Origin: CAG-452 sp045531335
Lineage (GTDB): Bacteria > Bacillota > Clostridia > TANB77 > CAG-508
Direction of reading: 5' to 3'
NCBI GenBank assembly: GCA_045531335.1
Contig: JAZSDU010000036.1
Span: 1 to 17,812, forward strand
DNA: 17,812 nucleotides
Made by a program: the position numbers and the translations under genes. Positions 1 through 6,186 of this stretch are shown piece by piece. The notes under the pieces were generated by a model. It was not told the origin of the DNA. It searched no databases and saw only the letters and a list, made by a program, of their open reading frames with translations. How positions within the stretch are numbered: the stretch's first letter is position 1; every line of letters begins with the position of its first letter.

Positions 1-30
1 GACCAATACTAATATATCGAGGGCTTAACC
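1..30 (+). rRNA. 23S rRNA, 3' end only
   Basis: The first 30 bases match the highly conserved 3' end of bacterial 23S rRNA (a GACC.ATACTAATA..TCGAGGGCTTAACC pattern). The final GCTTAACC is the strand that pairs with the 5' end of 23S to form the terminal helix. The rest of the gene lies outside the window. The orientation agrees with the 5S gene that follows, so this is the tail of an rRNA operon. The exact 3' end is uncertain by a few bases. Confidence 0.88.
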
Positions 31-39
31 ATAAAAAGG

Positions 40-62
40 TAGGGGCGACTATCAGTCGTCCG
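40..62 (+). repeat. 23-base hairpin repeat in the 23S-5S spacer (TAGGGG...GTCCG family, copy 1)
   Basis: The unit starts TAGGGG, ends GTCCG, and has inner arms CGACT and AGTCG around an ATC loop, so it folds into a hairpin of about 8 bp. Two related units lie at 410-485 and 511-533. Their outer parts are shared but their inner arms differ and remain self-complementary. Its position within the rRNA operon means it is transcribed with the rRNA precursor. The rest of the spacer (63-155) shows nothing I can name. Confidence 0.6.
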
Positions 63-155
63 AGAAGAGTTAAGCAAAAACGGTAGAATCAAAAGTTAAC
101 CAATACATTCTTTGTCTATATATTTTTGAGTGTGCTGAAAAGTATACTATATTTT

Positions 156-271
<116 letters not shown>

Positions 272-283
272 TTTTTTTATGCC

Positions 284-351
284 TTAAAACAAGGGACATA
301 CCTTAATCTATGAGAAATGCCATAGACTAAGGTGTGTCCCTTAACCTTATA
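284..351. repeat. Long hairpin repeat (GGGACA...TGTCCC family), copy 1
   Basis: AAGGGACATACCTTA.. (291-312) pairs with the reverse complement at 321-342: 22 positions with one mismatch and one G-T pair, around an 8-base loop (313-320). The flanks TTAAAAC before and TTAACCTTATA after recur around a second hairpin at 4994-5063, so the repeated unit is longer than the stem. No T run follows, so it is not a standard terminator. It lies just downstream of 5S. Confidence 0.7.
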
Positions 352-361
352 CAAAAAAATA

Positions 362-387
362 AAACCGTAAAAACGGTTTATTTTTTT
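362..387. terminator. Bidirectional terminator between the rRNA operon and xpt
   Basis: AAACCGT (362-368) pairs with ACGGTTT (373-379) around a 4-base loop. On the plus strand the stem is followed by TA and seven Ts. On the minus strand it is followed by a comparable T run, because the upstream flank is A-rich. It lies between the plus-strand rRNA operon and the minus-strand xpt gene, so it can end transcription from both sides. Confidence 0.75.
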
Positions 388-408
388 GAAATTATATATT
401 GCAGACAT

Positions 409-535
409 GTAGGGGCGACCAGCACTCCAAGAGTATGTGTTATCCGTAATTCGCTATGCTCAAACGGCTAACCGATGGTCGTCCGCAATATATTTATATT
501 GTATTTTTTTCGGACGTGCAATGCACTCCCCTACA
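409..535. repeat. Composite inverted-repeat element with TGTAGGGG/CCCCTACA ends
   Basis: The element begins TGTAGGGG (409-416) and ends with its reverse complement CCCCTACA (528-535). The left part (410-485) is a TAGGGGCGACC...GGTCGTCCG hairpin with 56 bases between the arms. The right part (511-533, read on the minus strand) is a 23-base TAGGGG...GTCCG unit with inner arms GTGC and GCAC. ATATATTGC (394-402) and GCAATATAT (485-493) add a further inverted pair around the left unit. It resembles a miniature inverted-repeat element. No transposase is present. Confidence 0.6.
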
Positions 536-562
536 AATATAATCTAATAAACAATAATTTAT

Positions 563-1135
563 CTAATCCACAAATTCAATTTTATTATTTTCTAAAGATT
601 TAATTCTAGCTAATGAATAAACATCATATCCTAAATCTTCTAATATTTTTCTACCTGGTTGAAAAGATTTTTCGATAACTATACCGATACCAGCCACTTT
701 AGCACCAGCATCTTCTATCAATTTTATAGCTCCTTTGGCTGCTTCACCATTTGCTAAAAAATCATCTATTATTAGTATTTTATCATCAGTAGATATATAT
801 TCTTTTGAAAGAGTTAAGTTATATGTAGTATTCTTAGTAAATGATTTTATTTCAGTTTGGTAAGTGTTCTCATTTAAAATACTAGATGTTTGTTTTTTTA
901 ATATTACCATTGGCACATCAAATTCACAAGAAGTAAGGACTGCAGGTGCAATACCAGAACTTTCGATTGTAAATACTTTTGTAATATCAGAATATTTAAA
1001 GTGCTTATAAAATTCAACACCTATTTCTTGCATTAATTTAGAATTTACTTGGTGATTTATAAAGCTATCCACTTTTAGTATATTTTCATTAATAACATGT
1101 CCTTTTTCTAATATCATTTCTTTTAAAAGTTCCAT
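563..1135 (-). CDS. xpt: Xanthine phosphoribosyltransferase
   Basis: Purine-salvage enzyme that joins xanthine to PRPP to give XMP in the cytoplasm. The 190-residue protein is close to the usual length of about 190-195. It has the type I phosphoribosyltransferase PRPP-binding motif LIIDDFLANGEA at residues 121-132, and the characteristic N-terminus MELLKEMIL. An in-frame start 60 bases further upstream is rejected because AAGGAGTG lies correctly spaced before the ATG at 1135, and because the -10 box of the promoter lies inside the longer reading. The gene is monocistronic with its own promoter and has no room for a purine riboswitch, which often precedes xpt in Firmicutes. How it is regulated here is therefore not visible. 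Confidence 0.93.
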   Translation of the reverse strand: MELLKEMILEKGHVINENILKVDSFINHQVNSKLMQEIGVEFYKHFKYSDITKVFTIESSGIAPAVLTSCEFDVPMVILKKQTSSILNENTYQTEIKSFTKNTTYNLTLSKEYISTDDKILIIDDFLANGEAAKGAIKLIEDAGAKVAGIGIVIEKSFQPGRKILEDLGYDVYSLARIKSLENNKIEFVD

Positions 1136-1156
1136 TCTATCACTCCTTACTATTAA

Positions 1157-1184
1157 ATTATACAACAAAAATAGATTTTGTAAA
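1157..1184 (-). promoter_or_regulatory. Sigma-A type promoter of xpt
   Basis: On the minus strand, TTTACA (1184-1179) and TATAAT (1162-1157) are separated by 16 bases. The -10 box ends about 20 bases before the xpt ATG, which gives a very short leader containing the ribosome binding site. Confidence 0.7.
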
Positions 1185-1207
1185 TGATTAAGCAAAAATT
1201 AAATAAA

Positions 1208-1243
1208 TTAAAAAGCCATCTAGGGGTATAAATAGATGACTTT
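1208..1243 (-). terminator. Terminator of the small minus-strand gene
   Basis: On the minus strand AGTCATCTA pairs with TAGATGGCT (six perfect pairs, one mismatch, then four more) around a 10-base loop, followed by TTTTTAATTT. It starts about 13 bases after the stop of the 1256-1501 gene and separates that gene from the xpt promoter. Confidence 0.7.
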
Positions 1244-1255
1244 CATTTTTAAATT

Positions 1256-1501
1256 TTAACAAATAGTAATGTAATCAGAAGGAAATCCATCAGGGTAAAG
1301 TTTTCTTACTTCTGATAATCTTGCAGGAACATGCATGCAAGGGGAATTTGATTCCTTTTCAATACTTAAGGCTCTGTCTAAAATCTTATTTGCAATATCC
1401 ATTCGGAAATCCTTAGGACCCAGAAATGATAGATAGAGGTTTAATTGTATTCTATCTAAAAGAACTTTTTTGTTGCCGTGCATAGTAGATAAATTTTGCA
1501 T
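1256..1501 (-). CDS. Small protein of unknown function
   Basis: An 81-residue reading frame beginning ATG at 1501, with GGAG eight bases upstream. A GTG three codons earlier touches the GGAG and is less likely. A well-placed terminator follows, which supports a real gene. The protein has no signal peptide or membrane segment. The N-terminal half is mixed-charge and probably helical (about residues 15-50, with KILDRALSIEKE). The C-terminal part, ending PDGFPSDYITIC, is rich in proline and aromatics. I do not recognise the family. It contains the only CGA codon I noticed in any gene of the window (Arg in DFRMD). It is divergent from the flavin reductase gene, with dyad sequences in between. Confidence 0.6.
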   Translation of the reverse strand: MQNLSTMHGNKKVLLDRIQLNLYLSFLGPKDFRMDIANKILDRALSIEKESNSPCMHVPARLSEVRKLYPDGFPSDYITIC

Positions 1502-1565
1502 ATAAGACACTCCAATCTTACATTAAAGATTTTTTAAAGGCATATATACCCCACCTTTTACAAAA

Positions 1566-1600
1566 GTACTACCTATAAGGTATTATCCATAAAGTATACC
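1566..1600. promoter_or_regulatory. Overlapping dyads, possible operator
   Basis: TACCT-ATA-AGGTA (1570-1582) is a perfect palindrome, extended imperfectly to AGTACTACCT/AGGTATTATC. GGTAT (1579-1583) also pairs with ATACC (1596-1600). These dyads sit in the gap between a divergent gene pair whose plus-strand member is a flavin reductase-like gene. The AGTAC...-type half-sites are reminiscent of HxlR-family operators, but no regulator gene is in the window. Confidence 0.35.
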
Positions 1601-1695
1601 AAAATTTTAAGCTAAAATCAAATATCTTATGTTTAACATATAAAAAACATTAATAAATGAGGAGTTTATAATATTTAACATATTTGAAATAAATG

Positions 1696-1724
1696 TTGAA
1701 ACAGAGAGTAAATTAATATATAAT
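1696..1724 (+). promoter_or_regulatory. Promoter of the flavin reductase gene
   Basis: TTGAAA (1696-1701), 17-base spacer, TATAAT (1719-1724). The boxes lie 22 bases before the ATG at 1747, leaving a short leader with the GAGAGGGTGA ribosome binding site. Confidence 0.75.
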
Positions 1725-1746
1725 TTTAAAACGAGAGGGTGATTAA

Positions 1747-2316
1747 ATGTCAAAAGTAGTATGGAAACCAGGAACTTTTGTATATCCAATACCAGCAGTT
1801 ATGGTATCATGTGGAAATATGGAAAAATCAAATATTATAACAGTTGCTTGGACAGGAATTATAAACACAAATCCTGCAATGTGCTATATATCTGTAAGAC
1901 CAGAAAGACATTCATATAATATGATTAAAGAAACAGGGGAATTTGTAATAAATTTAACTAGCAAGGATTTAACATATGCAACAGATTGGTGCGGTGTAAA
2001 ATCAGGTAAAGATGTAGACAAATTTAAAAGTATGAAATTAACAAAGGAAAAAAGTAATTTTGTTAATTGTCCGTCGATAAAAGAAAGCCCGGTATCAATA
2101 GAATGCAAGGTTAAAGAAATAAAAGAATTAGGTTCACATCATATGTTTATGGCAGAAGTTTTATCAATAAATGCAGATGAAAAATATATTGATGAAAAAG
2201 GTGCTTTTGACATAGCAAAATGTGATTTAGTAGCATATGCAAATGGAAAGTATTTTGAGCTTGGAAATCAAGTAGGAAAATTTGGATATTCAGTGCAAAA
2301 GAAAAAACAGAAATAA
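1747..2316 (+). CDS. Flavin reductase-like (flavoredoxin-type) FMN-binding protein
   Basis: A 189-residue soluble protein of the flavin reductase-like, FMN-binding split-barrel family. Early signatures are KPGTFVYPIPAVMVSCG (residues 7-23), then NIITVAWTGIINTNPAMCYISVRPERHSYNMI (about 29-60), the usual flavin-binding core. The segment ending AKCDLVAYANGKYFELG (about 157-173) is the typical family ending. Such proteins bind FMN and move electrons, or reduce flavin with NAD(P)H; the substrate cannot be told from sequence. It starts at an ATG after GAGAGGGTGA and has its own promoter. No clear terminator separates it from the rpmG promoter. Confidence 0.88.
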   Translation: MSKVVWKPGTFVYPIPAVMVSCGNMEKSNIITVAWTGIINTNPAMCYISVRPERHSYNMIKETGEFVINLTSKDLTYATDWCGVKSGKDVDKFKSMKLTKEKSNFVNCPSIKESPVSIECKVKEIKELGSHHMFMAEVLSINADEKYIDEKGAFDIAKCDLVAYANGKYFELGNQVGKFGYSVQKKKQK

Positions 2317-2361
2317 GTATAAATTATTAATAAAAAATTACCAAAAAAATCAATAAAAACG

Positions 2362-2390
2362 TTGACAAATCTAATAAAATATGATAAATT
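2362..2390 (+). promoter_or_regulatory. Promoter of the rpmG-secE-nusG cluster
   Basis: Consensus TTGACA (2362-2367), 17-base spacer, and TAAATT (2385-2390) as the -10 box. This is the only strong promoter I see ahead of the ribosomal cluster. Confidence 0.7.
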
Positions 2391-2394
2391 ATAT

Positions 2395-2425
2395 AAGCTA
2401 TGTTTTCAGATTGGAGACATAGCTT
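2395..2425 (+). promoter_or_regulatory. 5'-end hairpin of the rpmG transcript
   Basis: AAGCTATGT (2395-2403) pairs perfectly with ACATAGCTT (2417-2425) around a 13-base loop. With the -10 box ending at 2390, the hairpin would lie at the extreme 5' end of the mRNA, where it could protect the message from decay. It is followed by A rather than T residues, so it is not a terminator. Confidence 0.5.
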
Positions 2426-2475
2426 AAAAAACGCATCGTTAAAACCCGTAGAATAAAGTTGGAGGTGGAGCTAAA

Positions 2476-2640
2476 ATGGCTGCAAAAGGACCAAGAGAAA
2501 ATATAACATTAGAGTGTACAGAATGTAAAAGAAGAAATTACACAACAAGTAAAAATAAAAGAAACAATACAGAAAGATTAGAAGTTGCAAAATATTGCAA
2601 ATACTGCAAAAAAAGAACAACACATAAAGAAACAAAATAA
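2476..2640 (+). CDS. rpmG: 50S ribosomal protein L33
   Basis: A 54-residue basic protein of the large ribosomal subunit. It starts MAAKGPRENITLECTECK and carries two CxxC pairs (Cys14/17 and Cys41/44), so this is the zinc-binding form of L33. The length matches the family. GGAGGTGGAG lies just before the ATG. It is the first gene of the cluster, with secE 23 bases downstream. The order rpmG-secE-nusG is the common Firmicutes arrangement. Confidence 0.95.
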   Translation: MAAKGPRENITLECTECKRRNYTTSKNKRNNTERLEVAKYCKYCKKRTTHKETK

Positions 2641-2663
2641 GGCTGTTTTAAGGAGGAAATAAA

Positions 2664-2996
2664 ATGGCTAAAGAAACAAAAAGCAATAAAGATGTAAAAA
2701 ATAAAAAGCATTTTTGGAAAGATTTTAAAGCTGAATTAAAAAAAGTAATTTGGCCTTCACCAAAGCAATTATCAAACAAAACATTTGCAGTTATAGTAAT
2801 AGTATTAATAACAGCAGCAATAGTATTTGTTTTAGATTTAGCATTTGATTTATTAAATGAAAAAGGAATTAACAAGTTAAAAGCTAATTTAAGAAACAAA
2901 GCAATTGTAGAAAATGTTGTTGATAATGTTAATGAAACAATAGAAAATACTATAGAAGTTGATGAAGTAGAAAATTCTGTAGAAAATGCTGAATAA
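2664..2996 (+). CDS. secE: Preprotein translocase subunit SecE with a long acidic C-terminal tail
   Basis: SecE is the small clamp subunit of the SecYEG channel in the cytoplasmic membrane. Residues 16-36 carry the conserved amphipathic helix (HFWKDFKAELKKVIWPSPKQL), followed by one membrane segment (about 41-64). At 110 residues it is longer than most Firmicutes SecE (about 60-75). The extra part, about residues 70-110, is a polar, acidic tail rich in Asn, Glu and Val with repeats such as ENVVDNVNETIENT. By normal SecE topology it would lie outside the membrane. AAGGAGG precedes the ATG. nusG follows after 16 bases, so the two are co-transcribed. Confidence 0.93.
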   Translation: MAKETKSNKDVKNKKHFWKDFKAELKKVIWPSPKQLSNKTFAVIVIVLITAAIVFVLDLAFDLLNEKGINKLKANLRNKAIVENVVDNVNETIENTIEVDEVENSVENAE

Positions 2997-3012
2997 TAAG
3001 GAGGCTTAAAAC

Positions 3013-3540
3013 ATGTCTCAAGAAGAAAAAGAACCAAAATGGTATGTTGTACATACTTATTCAGGATATGAAAATAAAGTAAAAACAGATTTAGAGAAAA
3101 CTATAAAAAATAGAGAACTTGAAGATTTCTTCTTTGATATAGTTGTTCCAATGGAAGAACAAATAGAGATTAAAGATGGAAAAAGAAAGACAAACTTAAA
3201 AAAAGTTTTCCCAGGATATGTTTTAGTAAAAATGATTGTAACAGAGGAGTCTTGGTACATAGTTAGAAATACTAGAGGTGTAACAGGATTTGTAGGATCA
3301 GGAACAGACCCAATTCCTCTTACAAACGAAGAAATAAGAAACATGGGATTCGAGATGGCTGTTGTAAATGTAGATTACGATGTAAATGATACAGTAAGAG
3401 TCGTAAATGGACCACTTGCTTCATTTATAGGAACAGTTCAAGAAATAAATAAAGAAAAAAGTAAAGTTAAAGTATTAGTTTCTATGTTTGGAAGAGAAAC
3501 TCCAGTTGAGTTAGAATTCTCACAAGTAGAAAAAATATAG
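3013..3540 (+). CDS. nusG: Transcription termination/antitermination protein NusG
   Basis: NusG binds RNA polymerase during elongation and affects pausing, Rho activity and transcription-translation coupling. The 175-residue length is normal. The NGN domain begins WYVVHTYSGYENKVK (residues 10-24) and includes FPGYVLVKM. The C-terminal KOW domain (about 122-175) contains VRVVNGPLASFIGTVQEI. The ATG follows AATAAGGAGG at correct spacing. It sits between secE and rplK as in most bacteria, although a 160-base gap containing a large inverted repeat separates it from rplK. Confidence 0.96.
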   Translation: MSQEEKEPKWYVVHTYSGYENKVKTDLEKTIKNRELEDFFFDIVVPMEEQIEIKDGKRKTNLKKVFPGYVLVKMIVTEESWYIVRNTRGVTGFVGSGTDPIPLTNEEIRNMGFEMAVVNVDYDVNDTVRVVNGPLASFIGTVQEINKEKSKVKVLVSMFGRETPVELEFSQVEKI

Positions 3541-3541
3541 G

Positions 3542-3665
3542 CAAACAAATGAAAAGCGGCATCTTACGTCGTTAAAATTATAATCAAAATCCTCAACGTA
3601 CCTTAGTACGCCTCCGGTATTTAATTATAATTTTGCCTAGTAATATACCACTTTTGATTTGTTTT
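3542..3665. repeat. Nested inverted-repeat element between nusG and rplK
   Basis: Three nested complementary pairs occur. The outer arms are AAACAAAT (3543-3550) with ATTTGTTT (3657-3664), continuing with AAAAG/CTTTT. The middle arms are AAAATTATAAT (3574-3584) with ATTATAATTTT (3624-3634). The inner hairpin is CGTAC (3597-3601) with GTACG (3606-3610). The whole folds into one long, interrupted hairpin of about 124 bases. It looks like a miniature inverted-repeat element rather than a leader. It would lie in the mRNA between nusG and rplK. Confidence 0.65.
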
Positions 3666-3700
3666 AGAAAATAAAATATAAAATAAGGAGATTGAGAAAA

Positions 3701-4129
3701 ATGGCAGAGAAAGAAATTACAAATGTTGTTAAATTACAAATAGAAGCTGGAAAAGCAACACCAGCACCACCAGTTGGACCAGCATTAGGATCAACAGGTA
3801 TCAATATTATGCAATTTACAAAGGAATTTAATGAGAAAACAGCTAATCAACCAGGAATGATAATTCCAGTTGTTATAACAGTATATCAAGACAAATCATT
3901 CTCATTTATAACAAAAGTTCCACCAGTTGCAGTATTAATTAAAAAAGCTCTTAAAATTGAAAAAGGTTCAGGAAAACCAAATAAAGATAAAGTAGCTAAA
4001 ATCACAAAAGCTCAGGTTGAAGAAATTGCAAAAACAAAAATGGAAGATTTAAATGCAGCTTCATTAGAAACAGCTATGAGCATGGTTATGGGTACAGCTA
4101 GATCTATGGGTGTAGTTGTAGAAGAATAG
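3701..4129 (+). CDS. rplK: 50S ribosomal protein L11
   Basis: L11 binds the GTPase-associated region of 23S rRNA and forms the base of the ribosomal stalk. The 142-residue protein has the full family layout. It begins with an N-terminal domain with KLQIEAGKATPAPPVGPALG and the proline-rich region. The C-terminal RNA-binding domain follows, with KKALKIEKGSGKPNK (about 85-99) and ending SMVMGTARSMGVVVE. The ATG at 3701 is chosen over an upstream in-frame TTG (3692), because AAGGAG at 3685-3690 is well spaced only for the ATG. Confidence 0.96.
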   Translation: MAEKEITNVVKLQIEAGKATPAPPVGPALGSTGINIMQFTKEFNEKTANQPGMIIPVVITVYQDKSFSFITKVPPVAVLIKKALKIEKGSGKPNKDKVAKITKAQVEEIAKTKMEDLNAASLETAMSMVMGTARSMGVVVEE

Positions 4130-4132
4130 TGT

Positions 4133-4194
4133 TATCAATAAAATTGATATAAATTGTGGGAGGATGAAAAACATCCGTTATTACCAAAGGAGGA
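4133..4194 (+). promoter_or_regulatory. Probable L1-type autoregulatory leader before rplA
   Basis: The rplK-rplA gap holds TTGTGGGAGGATG..CATCCGTTATTACCAAAGGAGG. GGATG (4162-4166) pairs with CATCC (4172-4176), and TGG (4157-4159) with CCA (4184-4186), leaving an asymmetric internal loop. The layout resembles conserved structures at this place in Firmicutes thought to mimic the L1 site on 23S rRNA, which would let L1 repress its own message. The final AAAGGAGG is the rplA ribosome binding site. A separate TATCAAT/ATTGATA hairpin precedes it (4133-4149). Confidence 0.55.
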
Positions 4195-4201
4195 AAAAAA
4201 T

Positions 4202-4879
4202 ATGAAAAAAGGAAAGAGATATCTAGAGTGTGAAAAACTTATAGATAAATCAAAAAATTATGATGCAAAAGAAGCATTAGAATTACTTTGCAAGATGCCA
4301 AAACCAAAATTTGACGAAACAGTTGAGTTACACGTTAAATTAGGTGTAGATGGAAAACAAGCTGATCAACAAGTTAGAGGAACAGTTGTACTTCCAAATG
4401 GTACAGGAAAAACTCAAAGAGTATTAGTATTCGCAAAAGGTGATAAAGCAAAAGAAGCTGAAGCAGCTGGAGCAGATTTTGTTGGAGCAGAAGAATTAGT
4501 TCCAAAAATTCAAAATGAAAACTGGTTTGAATATGACGTAATCGTTGCAACACCAGACATGATGGGTGTTATAGGAAGATTAGGTAAAATATTAGGACCT
4601 AAAGGATTAATGCCAAATCCAAAATCAGGAACAGTTACTATGGATGTAACTAAAGCAATAAACGAAATCAAATCTGGTAAAGTAGAATATAGATTAGATA
4701 AAACAAATATTATACATTTAGGATTTGGAAAAGTTTCATTTGGAGCAGAAAAATTATTAGAAAACTATGAAACTGTAATGGAAGCTATTATAAAAGCTAA
4801 ACCAGCAGCAGCTAAAGGTCAATATGTAAAAAGCACAGCAATTGCTACATCAATGGGACCAAGTATATATTTAGCATAG
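4202..4879 (+). CDS. rplA: 50S ribosomal protein L1
   Basis: L1 forms the mobile stalk near the ribosomal E site and in many bacteria represses the L11-L1 operon. The 225-residue length is typical. Recognisable blocks are KFDETVELHVKLGVD (about residues 37-51), the middle domain with VRGTVVLPNGTGK, and the signature IGRLGKILGPKGLMPNPKSGTVT. The reading frame stays open back to 4154, but those codons lie in the structured leader. The correct ATG is 4202, seven bases after AAAGGAGG. Confidence 0.96.
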   Translation: MKKGKRYLECEKLIDKSKNYDAKEALELLCKMPKPKFDETVELHVKLGVDGKQADQQVRGTVVLPNGTGKTQRVLVFAKGDKAKEAEAAGADFVGAEELVPKIQNENWFEYDVIVATPDMMGVIGRLGKILGPKGLMPNPKSGTVTMDVTKAINEIKSGKVEYRLDKTNIIHLGFGKVSFGAEKLLENYETVMEAIIKAKPAAAKGQYVKSTAIATSMGPSIYLA

Positions 4880-4888
4880 TAAATTTAA

Positions 4889-4990
4889 AATTGCCAAAGA
4901 CAGTAGGCAAAGTAAGTCCTACCGAGGTATTAAAAGAGAGTATATAAAACTCTATTTATGCCTCGATTGGCGTAAATAGAGTTTTTAATT
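4889..4990 (+). promoter_or_regulatory. L10 (rplJ) ribosomal-protein leader with attenuator
   Basis: The segment carries the hallmarks of the Firmicutes L10 leader: TTGCC (4891-4895) closing with GGCAA (4906-4910) around AAAGACAGTA, then TCCTACCGAGGT, then GCCTCGATTGGCG. CGAGG (4923-4927) can pair with CCTCG (4961-4965). That pairing competes with the terminator stem at 4946-4985. Known role of the family: L10 (with L12) binds its own leader to lower rplJL expression. Here the likely switch is transcription termination. Confidence 0.82.
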
Positions 4991-4991
4991 T
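4946..4991 (+). terminator. Attenuator terminator in the L10 leader
   Basis: A 17-pair stem joins AAAACTCTATTTATGCC (4946-4962) to GGCGTAAATAGAGTTTT (4969-4985), with one G-T pair and a six-base loop. TAATTTT follows. The first CC of the stem's apex is shared with the leader's CCTCG arm, so formation of the leader structure and of the terminator exclude each other. Confidence 0.75.
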
Positions 4992-4993
4992 TA

Positions 4994-5063
4994 ATTAAAA
5001 CGAGGGACATTCCTCGCCATATTAGGAATACCTGTGAGTAAGGTTTGTCCCTCAAACCTTATA
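4994..5063. repeat. Hairpin repeat (GGGACA...TGTCCC family), copy 2
   Basis: GAGGGACA (5002-5009) pairs with TGTCCCTC (5046-5053), with further short pairing inside (CCT/AGG). The flanks TTAAAAC before and CAAACCTTATA after match those of the copy at 284-351, identifying one dispersed repeat family. It is placed between the L10 attenuator and the rplJ start, lengthening the leader. The inside of the stem has diverged more than in copy 1. Confidence 0.6.
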
Positions 5064-5115
5064 ATGATATAAATTTTATAAAATATCTTAAGTACATTAA
5101 TGGGAGGTGAAAATA

Positions 5116-5625
5116 TTGGCTAGTGAAAAAATATTAAATCAAAAGAAAGAAGAAGTTGCAAAATTAGCAGAAAAAATAAAAGATGCTAAAGTTGTACTTT
5201 TAACAGATTACAGAGGTATAAACGTTTCTGATGTAACAGGTTTAAGAGCAAAATTAAGAGAAGCTGAAGTAGAATACAGTGTTATAAAAAATAATATAAC
5301 AAGAAGAGCTTTAGCAGAATGCAAAATAGAAGGACTTGATGATGCTTTATTAGGACCTACAGCAGTTATTATAGGAAACAATGATTATCTAGATGCATGT
5401 AAAACAATTTACGAATATGCAAAAGATAATGAGTTTTATAAAATCAAAGGTGGTATTATAGAAGGTAAAGTTGTTTCAACAGAAGAAATAATAACACTTG
5501 CAAAATTACCATCAAAAGAAACACTTATTGGAATGCTTGCTGGTGCTTTACTTGGAAACATTTCAAAACTTGCAGTTGCATTAGAGCAAGTTAGATTACA
5601 AAAAGAAGAAACAGCAGAAGCATAA
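5116..5625 (+). CDS. rplJ: 50S ribosomal protein L10
   Basis: L10 anchors the L7/L12 dimers to the ribosome. The 169-residue length fits the family. It starts MASEKILNQKKEEVAKLAE and contains the typical VVLLTDYRGINVSDVTGLRAKLREA (about residues 26-50) and YSVIKNNITRRAL. The C-terminal helix that binds L7/L12 is about residues 140-165. I choose the TTG start at 5116 because GGAGGTGA (5103-5110) is correctly spaced for it. A GTG at 5107 lies inside that ribosome binding site. Translation from a TTG behind an L10 leader suggests controlled output. Confidence 0.95.
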   Translation: MASEKILNQKKEEVAKLAEKIKDAKVVLLTDYRGINVSDVTGLRAKLREAEVEYSVIKNNITRRALAECKIEGLDDALLGPTAVIIGNNDYLDACKTIYEYAKDNEFYKIKGGIIEGKVVSTEEIITLAKLPSKETLIGMLAGALLGNISKLAVALEQVRLQKEETAEA

Positions 5626-5640
5626 TAAAAAGAGAAAATA

Positions 5641-5779
5641 AATCAGGGTAGTGACCTAACACTAGAAATTATAAAATAAAAAGGCAGAAAGCATAGAAGC
5701 TGACAACACTAATCCACAAGTATGGGGATGTATCTTATCCCTAGTGGGAGTGACGTGAGGCAAAGATGCGTCGCCTTAC
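5641..5779 (+). promoter_or_regulatory. Structured rplJ-rplL intergenic region
   Basis: The 173-base gap holds three local hairpins: TAGTG/CACTA (5649-5664), GGGAT/ATCCC (5725-5741), and GTGAGGC/GCCTTAC (5755-5761 with 5773-5779, one G-T pair). The last ends seven bases before the AGGAGG of rplL. No promoter or T run is evident. It may be an RNA processing or translation-control region, or a decayed repeat. I cannot assign it to a known family. Confidence 0.4.
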
Positions 5780-5798
5780 ATTAATAGGAGGAATAAAA

Positions 5799-6164
5799 AT
5801 GAATAAAGAAGAAATGATTGAAGAAATCAAAAAAATGACAGTTATTGAATTAGCTGATTTAGTAAAAGCTATAGAAGAAGAATTTGGAGTATCTGCAGTT
5901 GCAGCAGCAGCACCAGTAGCAGGTGGAGCAGTAGCAGGAGCAGCTGAAGAAAAATCATCATTTGATGTAATATTAAAAGAAGCTGGAGCAAACAAAATAC
6001 CAGTTATAAAAGTTGTTAGAGATGCAACAGGATTAGGATTAAAAGAAGCTAAAGATTTAGTTGACGGAGCACCTAAAGCTGTTAAAGAAGGAGTTTCTAA
6101 AGAAGAAGCTGAAGAATTAAAAGCTAAATTTGAAGAAGCTGGAGCAACAGTTGAATTAGCTTAG
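5799..6164 (+). CDS. rplL: 50S ribosomal protein L7/L12
   Basis: The multi-copy stalk protein that recruits translation GTPases. Its 121 residues contain the N-terminal dimerisation helices (1-30, MNKEEMIEEIKKMTVIELAD). The flexible Ala/Gly hinge follows (about 36-52, AAAAPVAGGAVAG). The C-terminal GTPase-binding domain has KTIPVIKVVR-like and GLGLKEAKDLVDGAPK blocks. An in-frame start 33 bases upstream is rejected because AGGAGG directly precedes the ATG at 5799. A terminator follows and rpoB does not, unlike the usual rplJL-rpoBC order. Confidence 0.97.
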   Translation: MNKEEMIEEIKKMTVIELADLVKAIEEEFGVSAVAAAAPVAGGAVAGAAEEKSSFDVILKEAGANKIPVIKVVRDATGLGLKEAKDLVDGAPKAVKEGVSKEEAEELKAKFEEAGATVELA

Positions 6165-6186
6165 TTTTAAACAAAATAATACAATT

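Noticed and set aside
1136..1255. Purine riboswitch upstream of xpt.
   Set aside because: The leader between promoter and ATG is about 20 bases, too short for the aptamer, and its conserved loops are not present.
2648..3037. A 129-codon minus-strand frame opposite secE.
   Set aside because: It is the shadow of secE on the other strand, with low-complexity Ser/Thr/Phe composition and no ribosome binding site.
4154..4201. Longer N-terminus for L1.
   Set aside because: These codons form the structured leader and include the ribosome binding site for the ATG at 4202.
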